From NCBI GenBank assembly GCA_031555175.1, contig JAVBUP010000008.1, forward strand, positions 1-29,690: a DNA stretch of 29,690 nucleotides, in the 5' to 3' direction. The notes beneath the pieces are model-generated. The model saw nothing but the letters and a program-made list of their open reading frames with translations. It was not told the DNA's origin and ran no database searches. The stretch is from JAVBUP01 sp031555175 (GTDB lineage: Bacteria > Bacillota_I > Bacilli_A > Erysipelotrichales > Coprobacillaceae). This document shows positions 14,096 through 21,814 of this stretch, one piece after another. The translations under genes and the position numbers were made by a program. The stretch's first letter is position 1; each line of letters begins with the position of its first letter.

Positions 14096-14680
14096 ATGAC
14101 TAAGAAAATACTTATAGTAGCTTTATTTATGTTATCAATAGTCCCAAGCTTGGCAAAAACAAATAAAGAAATCAAGTTAGAGATGACATTATATCGTCAA
14201 GCAGATTCTCTATGGGCAAATGAGAAAGCAATGTTTTGCAATAAAACAATTGGCAGCATAGGTTGTGCCATTACTTCAACAGCTATGGTGTTAGATTACT
14301 ATGGATTTAATGAAACTCCAAGTACCCTAACAAAAAAATTAGAAGAATGGGCATGTCCGTTAGAGTGGGATGCGATCGAAACAAGATTTGGCCTACATAT
14401 TGTACGTAAAGATAGTAAACTTGATAAAGAGCAAAGGCTATTGGATAAAGATTATATAGCGGCTGAAATGGTAAAAATGTTAGACAAAGGATACCCAGTA
14501 ATACTTGGCTTGGAAAACACCAGAACTCAAGCAACTCATTTTATAGTAATCTATGGTTATAAAGATAGTCCGCAACTGGATTTTTATATCCTTGATCCAA
14601 GTGTAAACAGTAACTATATTATGCTAAGTGATGTAAGTAGTGAATGGAACTATCATAGAATGGTGGTGTACCAACAATGA
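14096..14680 (+). CDS. Secreted C39-like (papain-fold) peptidase
   Basis: A 194-residue exported protein of the C39-like peptidase type. A cleavable signal peptide covers about residues 1-20 (MTKKILIVALFMLSIVPSLA). The catalytic set is visible: Gln35 in YRQADSLWA as oxyanion residue, Cys57 in SIGCAITSTAMVL, His148 in THFIVIYGY and Asp167 in ILDPS. Such proteins cleave peptides or peptide cross-links outside the cell; the substrate is not known. No GlyGly-leader processing ABC domain is attached, so it is unlike bacteriocin exporters. AAGAAGGTGG precedes ATG 14096. Its TGA stop overlaps the ATG of the following lipoprotein (ATGA at 14677-14680), so the two are translationally coupled and may act together at the cell surface. 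Confidence 0.8.
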   Translation: MTKKILIVALFMLSIVPSLAKTNKEIKLEMTLYRQADSLWANEKAMFCNKTIGSIGCAITSTAMVLDYYGFNETPSTLTKKLEEWACPLEWDAIETRFGLHIVRKDSKLDKEQRLLDKDYIAAEMVKMLDKGYPVILGLENTRTQATHFIVIYGYKDSPQLDFYILDPSVNSNYIMLSDVSSEWNYHRMVVYQQ

Positions 14681-15561
14681 AAAAAATGATATCACTTTTG
14701 ATACTAATAGTTTTATTATCTGGCTGCAAACCACAAGACGTTGTGAAAGAGACAATAGAAATTTCTCTCCCAAATGTTTATACCAAAAATGGATTTGAAG
14801 TATTGTTTGTTGATGACCAAAAAGTAATTTTGACAAATAAGCAAAGATTATCAATCATTAACTTAGAAACAAATACTGAAGATATTATTGTAGAAGCAGA
14901 ATTTGGAGTAAATGGTGCAGCTAATAAAGATTATATCGTTTATGGCGTAGGTGGAGATGAGTTTTGGGAAGTATTTTCTTACAATATGAATACAAGACTA
15001 ACATATTCAATATTTACGGATAATGTTGGCATGTTAGATTTAGAAATAGATACTGCGAATAATGTTTATTTCTCTAAGGTATCACTTAATAAAAATTCTT
15101 ACTATGTTTCTTCATGGCATAAATATAATTTAGAAACTAACAAGCAGGAAACAATACCATCATTTGAAAGAAGTATGGCTGCTTACCTACTCAAGAATTC
15201 TGGCTTAGATTTAGATACGACTTGGAATCACAAAATAGGAACTACAAGATATGAAGTATATTATGATTTAGATACATTTGCCTATTGTGAGATAACGCTA
15301 TTGGAGTCTAGTCTTTATGATACAAAAATATATGAATACACTAATGGAAAAGCTAAGCTAATAGTTGAAGATGTTAGGGATGTTCCATACATCATCTATT
15401 ATTATAATGGTTTATTAACATATGATAATATAACCTATCCGTATGGTTCATCTAAAATAATCAATAAAGTACCATCGGTCCAATTATTACATGGAGAAAA
15501 GAGTATATATGTAACATCCAATGAGTATGGTAAATTTAATAGGTTATTTATAGAGAAATAA
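14677..15561 (+). CDS. Putative lipoprotein of unknown function
   Basis: A 294-residue lipoprotein: the signal MKKMISLLILIVLLSGC ends in a lipobox with Cys17. The body is rich in short beta-strand segments (for example LSIINLETNTEDI and WHKYNLETNKQETI) that suggest a beta-propeller or similar repeat fold; no named family is recognised. The general composition recalls the larger lipoprotein at 2089, but I see no clear alignable homology. It is coupled to the C39-like peptidase by a 4-base overlap, with GGTGGTG upstream of the ATG as ribosome binding site. Confidence 0.7.
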   Translation: MKKMISLLILIVLLSGCKPQDVVKETIEISLPNVYTKNGFEVLFVDDQKVILTNKQRLSIINLETNTEDIIVEAEFGVNGAANKDYIVYGVGGDEFWEVFSYNMNTRLTYSIFTDNVGMLDLEIDTANNVYFSKVSLNKNSYYVSSWHKYNLETNKQETIPSFERSMAAYLLKNSGLDLDTTWNHKIGTTRYEVYYDLDTFAYCEITLLESSLYDTKIYEYTNGKAKLIVEDVRDVPYIIYYYNGLLTYDNITYPYGSSKIINKVPSVQLLHGEKSIYVTSNEYGKFNRLFIEK

Positions 15562-15618
15562 CATAAAAGACTGAATATATAATTGGTAATGTTATCATGC
15601 ATATACATTAAATGAGAG

Positions 15619-15648
15619 AAGGATAGCGATTGGTGAGCTATCCTTTTT
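15619..15648 (+). terminator. Intrinsic terminator of the peptidase/lipoprotein operon
   Basis: AAGGATAGC (15619-15627) pairs perfectly with GCTATCCTT (15637-15645), followed by T residues to 15648. Confidence 0.88.
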
Positions 15649-15723
15649 AGTGATATTGAATGACTGTAAATAAGCTTAGTAAGTAAACATATATAACGTT
15701 ACTATTAACAAAAAAAGATATTT

Positions 15724-15775
15724 CATTTACTTCCTTGGCACTAATCATAAAGCATCAGTCCTGCTAAAGTAAGTG
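15724..15775 (+). other. Stable intergenic hairpin of unknown role
   Basis: The gap 15562-15923 has no gene. After the terminator, 15724-15732 and 15736-15740 pair with the continuous 15762-15775, giving 14 pairs (two G-T) with a 3-base bulge (15733-15735) and a 21-base loop. No T-run follows, so it is not a terminator. The element lies about 150 bases before ispF and ahead of a TATAAT at 15833-15838. It could be a small RNA, an ispF-gltX leader element or a remnant. Confidence 0.35.
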
Positions 15776-15923
15776 GGCATTGACATTCCTATTATTATAT
15801 TGTCTTTTTATCTGTAAATTGTCTTTAAAAATTATAATGAAGATAAGAAATAGCGGGAATACTAAAAGAGATTTTTATAGATTATATGAGGGTTTTGTGC
15901 TAGAATTGATTGGAGGTGGTCGC

Positions 15924-16406
15924 ATGATTAAAATAGGTCAATCAATTGATATCCATCAACTTGTTGAAGGAAGAAAACTTATTTTAGGTGGTGTTGAGAT
16001 TGAGCATCATCTTGGATTATTAGGGCATAGTGATGCAGATGTGTTATTGCATGCAGTCATTGAAGCAATTATTGGTGCATTAGGTCTTGGGGATATTGGA
16101 AAGCATTTTCCTGATACAGATGATAAATATAAAGGAATCAGTTCATTAAAATTATTAGCACATACATATGAGTTAATGGAAAATGAGGGATATGAAATTG
16201 GCAATATCGATTCTATTATATTAGCAGAGAGACCAAAAATGGCGCCACACATTCAAGCAATGCGGGAGAACATTGCTATTCAATTACATACAGATATAAA
16301 AAATATCAATGTTAAGGCAACACGTGGAGAGAAACTTGGTTTCGTAGGACATGAAGAGGGTATAGTTTCACAAGCTGTTGTGTTATTAAAGAAAAAAGGG
16401 GTTTAG
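15924..16406 (+). CDS. ispF: 2-C-methyl-D-erythritol 2,4-cyclodiphosphate synthase
   Basis: Fifth step of the MEP (non-mevalonate) isoprenoid pathway: closes CDP-ME 2-phosphate to the cyclic diphosphate with release of CMP. The 160-residue product has the zinc-binding DIH motif (Asp9, His11), LGLLGHSDADVLLHA and LGLGDIGKHFPDTDDKYKG; IEAIIGAL near it varies from the usual DAllGA. ATG 15924 follows GGAGGTGG (15912-15919). Open reading frame continues upstream to 15780, but this has no ribosome binding site and no family similarity. gltX starts 6 bases after its stop. ispD, often fused or adjacent, is not in the window. It implies an MEP pathway in this organism. Confidence 0.95.
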   Translation: MIKIGQSIDIHQLVEGRKLILGGVEIEHHLGLLGHSDADVLLHAVIEAIIGALGLGDIGKHFPDTDDKYKGISSLKLLAHTYELMENEGYEIGNIDSIILAERPKMAPHIQAMRENIAIQLHTDIKNINVKATRGEKLGFVGHEEGIVSQAVVLLKKKGV

Positions 16407-16411
16407 AAAAA

Positions 16412-17845
16412 ATGGATAGAGTTAGAGTAAGATATGCGCCAAGCCCAACTGGGAATTCACATATAGGTGGTGCGAGAAGTGCATTATTTAATTATTTATA
16501 TGCAAAACATAATGGTGGAGATTTTGTTTTTAGAAGTGAAGATACAGATATCGCAAGAAATATTCCTGGTGGAGAAGATAGTCAAATTGATAACCTAATT
16601 TGGTTAGGAATTATTCCTGATGAGTCACCAAGAAATCCTGGCAAATATGGACCGTATCGTCAAATGGAGAGACTTGATCTATACAATGAATGGACAAAGT
16701 GGTTGTTAGATCATGATTATGCGTATAGATGCTATTGTACACATGAAGAATTGGATGCGGAACATGAAAGACAAACAGAAGCTAAAGTTGCTCCTAAGTA
16801 TTCAGGACACTGTGCACATTTAACACCAGAACAAATTGCTGCTTATGAAGCGGAAGGTAGAGAATTTGTAATTCGTTTACGTTGTCCAGAAGACGTAATC
16901 TATCGCTTTAAAGATTTAGTACGTGGTGATGTTTCATTTGAATCAAATGGAATTGGCGACTGGGTAATTGTGAAAGCTAATGGTATACCTACATATAATT
17001 ATGCTGTGGTTGTTGACGATCATTTCATGGAAATATCTCATGTGTTTAGAGGTGAAGAACATTTATCTAACACACCAAAACAAATTATGTTATTCAATTA
17101 CTTTGGTTGGGAAGTACCAACATATGGTCATATGACATTAGTTGTTAATGAAGAACGTAAAAAATTATCAAAACGTGATGAATCAATTATGCAATTTGTT
17201 TCTCAATATAAGGACCAAGGATATTTGCCAGATGCAATGTTTAACTTCTTTGCGTTACTTGGATGGTCTCCAGAGGGGGAAGAAGAAATATTTACACATG
17301 ATCAATTAATAGAATTATTTGATGTAAATAGATTATCAAAATCCCCATCTATGTTTGATAAACAAAAATTGACGTGGATTAATAATCGTTATATAAAAGA
17401 TAGAAATTTAGAAGATGTAGTAGCATTATGTAAACCATTCTTAGAAAAAGCATATGATTTGTCAGATAAATCTGATGAATGGGTAAGTTCAATTATTGCT
17501 TTATATCATGATCAATTATCATATGGAGCAGAAATTGTAGAATTATCAAAGTTATTCTTTGATCAAGAATTACCAGAATTGCCAGAAGAAGCAAAAGAAA
17601 TCCTGGAGCATGAAGATGCTGCTAAAGCAATTGCTGGATTCAAAGAAGAAATTTCTAAAGTAGAGGATTTTACGGCTGAAAACATTAAGGCTGCTATTAA
17701 AGCCACTCAAGTGGCGACAGGAGTTAAGGGAAAAATGTTATTTATGCCTATTCGTATCGCAACTACAGGGATTATGCATGGCCCAGATCTTGCTAGTTCA
17801 TTAATGATTTTAGGAAAAGACAAAGTATTAACAAAATTATCTTAA
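16412..17845 (+). CDS. gltX: Glutamyl-tRNA synthetase
   Basis: Class I synthetase that charges tRNA-Glu, and in many Bacillota also mischarges tRNA-Gln for transamidation. The 477-residue protein shows the HIGH-class motif in APSPTGNSHIGGARSALFN (residues 9-27), a cysteine-containing insertion CYCTHEELDAE near 108, the Rossmann-fold HVFRGEEHLSNTPKQ and the KMSKS-class loop KLSKRDES around residue 250. The C-terminal part is the anticodon-binding domain. GGGG lies at 16397-16400, inside the end of ispF, and ispF-gltX therefore form an operon. Whether it is discriminating cannot be told without knowing if glnS is present. A terminator overlaps its stop codon. Confidence 0.96.
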   Translation: MDRVRVRYAPSPTGNSHIGGARSALFNYLYAKHNGGDFVFRSEDTDIARNIPGGEDSQIDNLIWLGIIPDESPRNPGKYGPYRQMERLDLYNEWTKWLLDHDYAYRCYCTHEELDAEHERQTEAKVAPKYSGHCAHLTPEQIAAYEAEGREFVIRLRCPEDVIYRFKDLVRGDVSFESNGIGDWVIVKANGIPTYNYAVVVDDHFMEISHVFRGEEHLSNTPKQIMLFNYFGWEVPTYGHMTLVVNEERKKLSKRDESIMQFVSQYKDQGYLPDAMFNFFALLGWSPEGEEEIFTHDQLIELFDVNRLSKSPSMFDKQKLTWINNRYIKDRNLEDVVALCKPFLEKAYDLSDKSDEWVSSIIALYHDQLSYGAEIVELSKLFFDQELPELPEEAKEILEHEDAAKAIAGFKEEISKVEDFTAENIKAAIKATQVATGVKGKMLFMPIRIATTGIMHGPDLASSLMILGKDKVLTKLS

Positions 17846-17866
17846 AGCACATTTTGTGCTTTTTTT
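17844..17866 (+). terminator. Intrinsic terminator of ispF-gltX
   Basis: AAAGCACA (17844-17851) pairs with TGTGCTTT (17855-17862) around a 3-base loop, with T residues to 17866. The stem starts inside the gltX stop codon. Confidence 0.9.
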
Positions 17867-17929
17867 AACATTAATTTGTAATAAAGTAGTCAGTTTGCTA
17901 AAATATATTTATAAGAAAGGAAGGATAAA

Positions 17930-18658
17930 ATGAAAATAATAATTGAGAAAGACTACGAAGGCATTAGTAAAGTAGCAGGTAATATATTATTGGGTGAAAT
18001 GTATAAAAATGGGCGTGTCAATATGGCAATAACTGCTGGATCAACACCAATCAAGATGTATGAATATTTGGTGCCATTAGTAAAAGATAAGTTATACTTT
18101 GATAATGTTCATTACTATAATTTTGATGAAATACCAGTCAAAGATGATGAAGGGTATGGTATTACGATGTCAAATCTTAACAAATTATATTTTAAACCAG
18201 CTAATATTGCTAAAGACCATATCCATCCACTTACTCCAGAAAATTATCAACAACAAGATAAACGCTTAGAAGAGGATGGCGGGTTGGATTTAATACTTCT
18301 AGGTATAGGAGTTGATGGGCATTTTTGTGGGAATGTGCCAGGGACAACTAGATTTGCGGATTTAACATCATATGTTAGTCAGGATGCAACTCCAACAATG
18401 AGAGATATTCTGCTAGCTGAAGTTGGTGGAGATGAGGCACGCAGGCCAGAGTTCTATGTCACGATGGGGCCAAAAAGTGTAATGCAAGCTCGTAAGATTG
18501 TAATGTTTGCCAACGGGGAAAAGAAAGCTGAGATTATTAGGAAGGCGTTCTTTGGCCCGGTGACAGAAGAGATTCCTTCTTCAATATTACAGATGCATCC
18601 GAATATGGTATTAATTTTAGATGAAGAAGCAGCTAAGCATATAAAGGATTTAATATAA
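17930..18658 (+). CDS. nagB: Glucosamine-6-phosphate deaminase
   Basis: Converts glucosamine 6-phosphate to fructose 6-phosphate and ammonia, feeding amino sugars from wall recycling or diet into glycolysis. The 242-residue length fits the short monomeric Gram-positive type. The phosphate-binding MAITAGSTP (about residues 32-40), the catalytic NFDEIP (about 64-69), LILLGIGVDGHFCGNVPGT (with the ring-opening His) and a C-terminal region are visible. A 6-phosphogluconolactonase is the main alternative within the superfamily; the NFDEIP and GIGVDGH motifs favour NagB. AAAGGAAGG precedes ATG 17930. A weak promoter (TAGTCA, 17 bases, TATAAG at 17910-17915) lies just upstream. It stands alone between two terminators, without nagA. 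Confidence 0.85.
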   Translation: MKIIIEKDYEGISKVAGNILLGEMYKNGRVNMAITAGSTPIKMYEYLVPLVKDKLYFDNVHYYNFDEIPVKDDEGYGITMSNLNKLYFKPANIAKDHIHPLTPENYQQQDKRLEEDGGLDLILLGIGVDGHFCGNVPGTTRFADLTSYVSQDATPTMRDILLAEVGGDEARRPEFYVTMGPKSVMQARKIVMFANGEKKAEIIRKAFFGPVTEEIPSSILQMHPNMVLILDEEAAKHIKDLI

Positions 18659-18678
18659 TAGTAATTTAGTAGACATAG

Positions 18679-18700
18679 AAGATGGGTAACCATCTTTTTT
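18679..18700 (+). terminator. Intrinsic terminator of nagB
   Basis: AAGATGG (18679-18685) pairs with CCATCTT (18690-18696) around the loop GTAA, followed by T residues. Confidence 0.9.
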
Positions 18701-18702
18701 AC

Positions 18703-18777
18703 TTGCCGTTTTTTACAAAAACTAAAAATAAACATTGTTAAAGGGCCCTAAAAAAGAATTAATCAGTAAAACGGCAA
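18703..18777. repeat. 75-bp element with 10-bp perfect terminal inverted repeats
   Basis: TTGCCGTTTT at 18703-18712 is the exact inverse of AAAACGGCAA at 18768-18777, and two further pairs extend inward past a 2-base bulge. The interior is AT-rich and holds the palindrome AGGGCCCT (18742-18749). It lies between the nagB terminator and ymaF. It could be a miniature inverted-repeat element, a remnant, or an RNA structure in the ymaF leader; no transposase or target duplication was found. Confidence 0.4.
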
Positions 18778-18865
18778 ATTATTTATAAGATTAGGCATTA
18801 TAAATAGAGGGAATTCATTAAGACAAAATTATATTATTCAATACAATATAGTAGGGGGTGAAAAT

Positions 18866-19237
18866 ATGGGAAATGAAGGCATTGAAGTTACTAATATTGA
18901 TATAGAAGAGGAATCACCACGAATACAAGGCCATACTCATGAGTATGTAGGTAGTGTATTAATAGTTCATGATAAGGAGATAAAGAACCATAATCATCGC
19001 TTCACTGGAGTAACTGGGGAGGCCATCTATATGCAGGATGGAACACATATTCATTATATAAATTCCCGTACAGATTATTTTGATGATCATTATCATGATG
19101 TATGTGCAATGAGTGAAAAATGTGTTTATCTAGAAACTGGTAAACATGTACATTATATGCATGGTACTACTGATGAACAAAAAGGTCACAAACATAAGTT
19201 TCAAGCTGCAACTTTGATAGAAAATCCTCTGGAATGA
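18866..19237 (+). CDS. ymaF: YmaF-family histidine-rich protein
   Basis: A 123-residue protein made of repeated histidine clusters: HTHEYVGS (about 23), NHNHRFTGVTGEAIY (about 41), THIHYINSRTDYFDDHYHDV and GKHVHYMHGTTDEQKGHKHKF. This is the signature of the YmaF family of Bacillota, whose function is not established; the histidines suggest metal binding. It has no signal peptide or transmembrane segment. AGGGGGTG (18853-18860) precedes ATG 18866 with close spacing. It stands alone between nagB and spoIIE, with its own terminator. YmaF proteins occur largely in spore formers, but a spore role is inference only. Confidence 0.8.
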   Translation: MGNEGIEVTNIDIEEESPRIQGHTHEYVGSVLIVHDKEIKNHNHRFTGVTGEAIYMQDGTHIHYINSRTDYFDDHYHDVCAMSEKCVYLETGKHVHYMHGTTDEQKGHKHKFQAATLIENPLE

Positions 19238-19241
19238 TGAA

Positions 19242-19270
19242 TAATCCTTTTAATTTGATTAAAAGGATTA
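19242..19270 (+). terminator. Probable terminator of ymaF
   Basis: A perfect 13-bp stem pairs 19242-19254 with 19258-19270 around a 3-base loop. It is AT-rich, and a short T-run begins after 4 bases, so efficiency is uncertain. Confidence 0.6.
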
Positions 19271-19293
19271 CATATTTTTACAAAATATCATAA

Positions 19294-19327
19294 TGCGACA
19301 TTTCTTGCAAATAACCATTTATATAAT
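19294..19327 (+). promoter_or_regulatory. Candidate Spo0A-activated promoter of spoIIE
   Basis: A TATAAT at 19322-19327 lies 21 bases after GCGACA (19295-19300), a weak -35. TGCGACA (19294-19300) read on the opposite strand is TGTCGCA, six of seven bases of the Spo0A box TGTCGAA, and overlaps that -35. The B. subtilis spoIIE and spoIIG promoters likewise have about 21 bases between hexamers and Spo0A boxes at the -35. A single near-match box is weak evidence on its own; gene identity and spacing strengthen it. Confidence 0.4.
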
Positions 19328-19346
19328 AGGTAGCGAGGTGAGTATT

Positions 19347-21593
19347 ATGGATTTAACATTATCTTATATACAATCAATTTTTAAAGGAATAGAAAAGAAA
19401 GTATTTCTCTTCATAATGGTTTTAATGATCTCACAAGTATCAATTCTTAATACACCATTAGTATTAACTCTACCTATTCTATCAATAGCATTTATGACTA
19501 GTTATGGAACATCGTTAATGTACTTTTTAGCAATTGGGATAGGAGTCGCCTTTTTTGATGTATCAATTTGGATTTTAATAGCAAGCTTGTTTACATTTCT
19601 TGTGCTAGAAATTGCATCATGTTTCTACTCATTTAGTGTAAAGTATATTCCCTATTTGGTAGCTCTAATTGGGGGGATATGTATTCTTGGCCAAACATAT
19701 GTCGATGGAAATATCAATTTCTATATCCCATTATTCTCAGCTGTAATAATATTTGGGCTTAGCGAAATAGATATGAAGCTAGTGCCATTATTTCATCATG
19801 AACATTATGATTACTTCACTAAAGAGGTAATGATGGTTGTTGCCTTTCTTATATTATCGAGTTTAGGAAATAGATTTATCTTAAATGTTAGTATCTCGCT
19901 TATTATAGCTAGATTTATAATATTAGCATCCATGTACATAGTTGATTATTCATTTGCGCTAGTTTTAGCAGTTTTTTTATCATTTATATTGCTATTACAG
20001 GATTTAAATAATAAAGATCTTGTAATAAGCTTAATAATTCCATTTGTATCATTTTTTTACTTTAAACCAAAAAGAAAGATTATGTATTTCAATATATACT
20101 TGCTATCCCATTTAATCCTATATTTCTTTATTTCTGAGGGTATCACATATCGGTTTATTGAAGTAGGAGTTGCTGCCTTCCTATTCTTATTAGTTCAAAA
20201 CAAAGGTTACCTGTTCATAAGACATCAAGTGCTTGGTTTGGAGAATATAATGAGTTATGAAGGTGGATTGATTAGCTATCGCAATAAAGTAAGCAATAAA
20301 ATTAGAACCTTTAGTGATTTATTTGAAAAGATATCAGTCCAATTTGAAGAGGCTGAAGCTTCTCCAAATGTACTAAGTTATATTGGTAATGTTTATGATC
20401 ATGTTTGTATCGATTGTGTTAATAAGGAACATTGTTTTAATAAGAAGGAAAAAGAATATCAATTAGGTAAACATATCAAAAAATCAATTTTTGAAAAAGA
20501 GTCTAAACAAGATATTACAGCGATAAAGAAATTCTGTTTACATAGCGATAAAATATTTAATGAAATAAAGATTCAAAAAAACCTTTATGAAGAATCACAA
20601 AGGACAAGTAGAGAATATCACTTACATAAAAAGAATTTGTATCAACAATTATCTGCAGTAAGTAATTTACTAAAAGATTATTCAGAGAGTATCAAAAATG
20701 ATTATACTGTGGATGATGATGTTATTAGAGATGTATTGGAAGGATATCATTTTGAAGTAAGCTATATAAAGAAAGACTTAATATCTCCTGATGAATACTC
20801 ATTAGAAATTGGTTTGATTGGAGCTACAAAAGAAGAAGTATATGAAATAGTAATTCCGATAATTCAAAAAATGTTAGATACTACATTTGTAGTTGATAAC
20901 TTACATCAAAGTAGTAAACAAATGGGATATACATTATTGAAATTATCAAATTATCGACAATATCAAATGATTTATGGTTTACAACAAATATCTAAAGATT
21001 ATCGTTTTTGTGGTGACACTTATTCAATATTCTCGCATGGTAATGATACAGTTGTTGGTATTAGCGATGGTATGGGATTTGGAGAAAAAGCTAGTGTAGA
21101 AAGTAAACTAACTTTAGATATCTTTCAAAGATTATTGCAAAGTGGAATTGATTTAAGCTCAAGTATTCATACCGTTAACTCTCTTTTAAAGATAAAAAAT
21201 AGGATTGAGATGTTTACAACATTAGATATATTATTATTTAATACAAGAAATTGCGAAGCACAATTTATTAAGAATGGTTCAATGCCAAGTTACATTTATC
21301 GTGATCGAAAACTGATTTATATCGATTCTCAAACATTGCCAATAGGCATTGTGAATGATGTGGATGTCTCAAGGGTCACTTATCAATTAGAAGAAGATGA
21401 CTTAGTAGTATTATTTACTGATGGATTTAGCGAGAATATAGAGTATTATCTCGATAAAATATTATCTATCAATTATGATAAGAATCCTCAAGAAATAGCT
21501 TCTAAAATTATGAATGAAATGAATAAGAATAATCAAATAGATGATGATGCAACAATATTTGTAGGTAAGATAATAAGAAGTGAAAATAATTAA
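19347..21593 (+). CDS. spoIIE: Stage II sporulation protein E, serine phosphatase
   Basis: Membrane PP2C phosphatase that dephosphorylates SpoIIAA to activate sigma-F in the forespore and helps form the polar septum. The 748-residue product (827 in B. subtilis) has several transmembrane helices in about residues 15-290, a central region with the cysteine cluster CIDCVNKEHC (about 357-366) and a later Cys, and a C-terminal PP2C domain with the metal-binding GISDGMGFGEKAS (Asp near 574), LFTDGFSENI and DDATIFVGKI. ATG 19347 behind GAGGTG (19335-19340) is chosen; an 18-residue upstream extension would overlap the promoter. A terminator follows, so it is transcribed alone. It is the strongest evidence that the organism sporulates. 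Its position before tilS matches Bacillus order. Confidence 0.93.
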   Translation: MDLTLSYIQSIFKGIEKKVFLFIMVLMISQVSILNTPLVLTLPILSIAFMTSYGTSLMYFLAIGIGVAFFDVSIWILIASLFTFLVLEIASCFYSFSVKYIPYLVALIGGICILGQTYVDGNINFYIPLFSAVIIFGLSEIDMKLVPLFHHEHYDYFTKEVMMVVAFLILSSLGNRFILNVSISLIIARFIILASMYIVDYSFALVLAVFLSFILLLQDLNNKDLVISLIIPFVSFFYFKPKRKIMYFNIYLLSHLILYFFISEGITYRFIEVGVAAFLFLLVQNKGYLFIRHQVLGLENIMSYEGGLISYRNKVSNKIRTFSDLFEKISVQFEEAEASPNVLSYIGNVYDHVCIDCVNKEHCFNKKEKEYQLGKHIKKSIFEKESKQDITAIKKFCLHSDKIFNEIKIQKNLYEESQRTSREYHLHKKNLYQQLSAVSNLLKDYSESIKNDYTVDDDVIRDVLEGYHFEVSYIKKDLISPDEYSLEIGLIGATKEEVYEIVIPIIQKMLDTTFVVDNLHQSSKQMGYTLLKLSNYRQYQMIYGLQQISKDYRFCGDTYSIFSHGNDTVVGISDGMGFGEKASVESKLTLDIFQRLLQSGIDLSSSIHTVNSLLKIKNRIEMFTTLDILLFNTRNCEAQFIKNGSMPSYIYRDRKLIYIDSQTLPIGIVNDVDVSRVTYQLEEDDLVVLFTDGFSENIEYYLDKILSINYDKNPQEIASKIMNEMNKNNQIDDDATIFVGKIIRSENN

Positions 21594-21625
21594 TATAGAA
21601 ACATAGTAATTTTGATAAAACTAGG

Positions 21626-21654
21626 GATGATCCAGATTAAAAGATCATCTTTTT
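21626..21654 (+). terminator. Intrinsic terminator of spoIIE
   Basis: GATGATC (21626-21632) pairs with GATCATC (21643-21649), followed by five T residues. Confidence 0.85.
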
Positions 21655-21690
21655 GCCTTGTTAGTTATATTTAAATAATATTAATTAATA

Positions 21691-21699
21691 TGCTATAAT
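21691..21699 (+). promoter_or_regulatory. Extended -10 promoter of tilS-hpt-ftsH
   Basis: TG-C-TATAAT (21691-21699) forms an extended -10; TTAAAT at the -35 position is poor. The leader to the tilS ATG would be about 110 bases, AT-rich, with no recognised riboswitch. Confidence 0.5.
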
Positions 21700-21814
21700 C
21701 TATCTAGAATATAGACAGTTATTAAAATATTGTTTATTTGTTAATTAATTATTTATAATTGCATTCTAAACTATGGGTGCAACAAATTTATAGAAGAGAG
21801 TCTGGGGTGATTGA

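Noticed and set aside
15780..15923. N-terminal extension of ispF
   Set aside because: The reading frame is open but lacks a Shine-Dalgarno and family similarity. GGAGGTGG directly precedes ATG 15924, where the IspF fold begins.
19293..19346. Upstream spoIIE start at 19293
   Set aside because: The extra 18 codons overlap the probable promoter (TATAAT 19322-19327) and have no ribosome binding site. GAGGTG at 19335-19340 fits ATG 19347.
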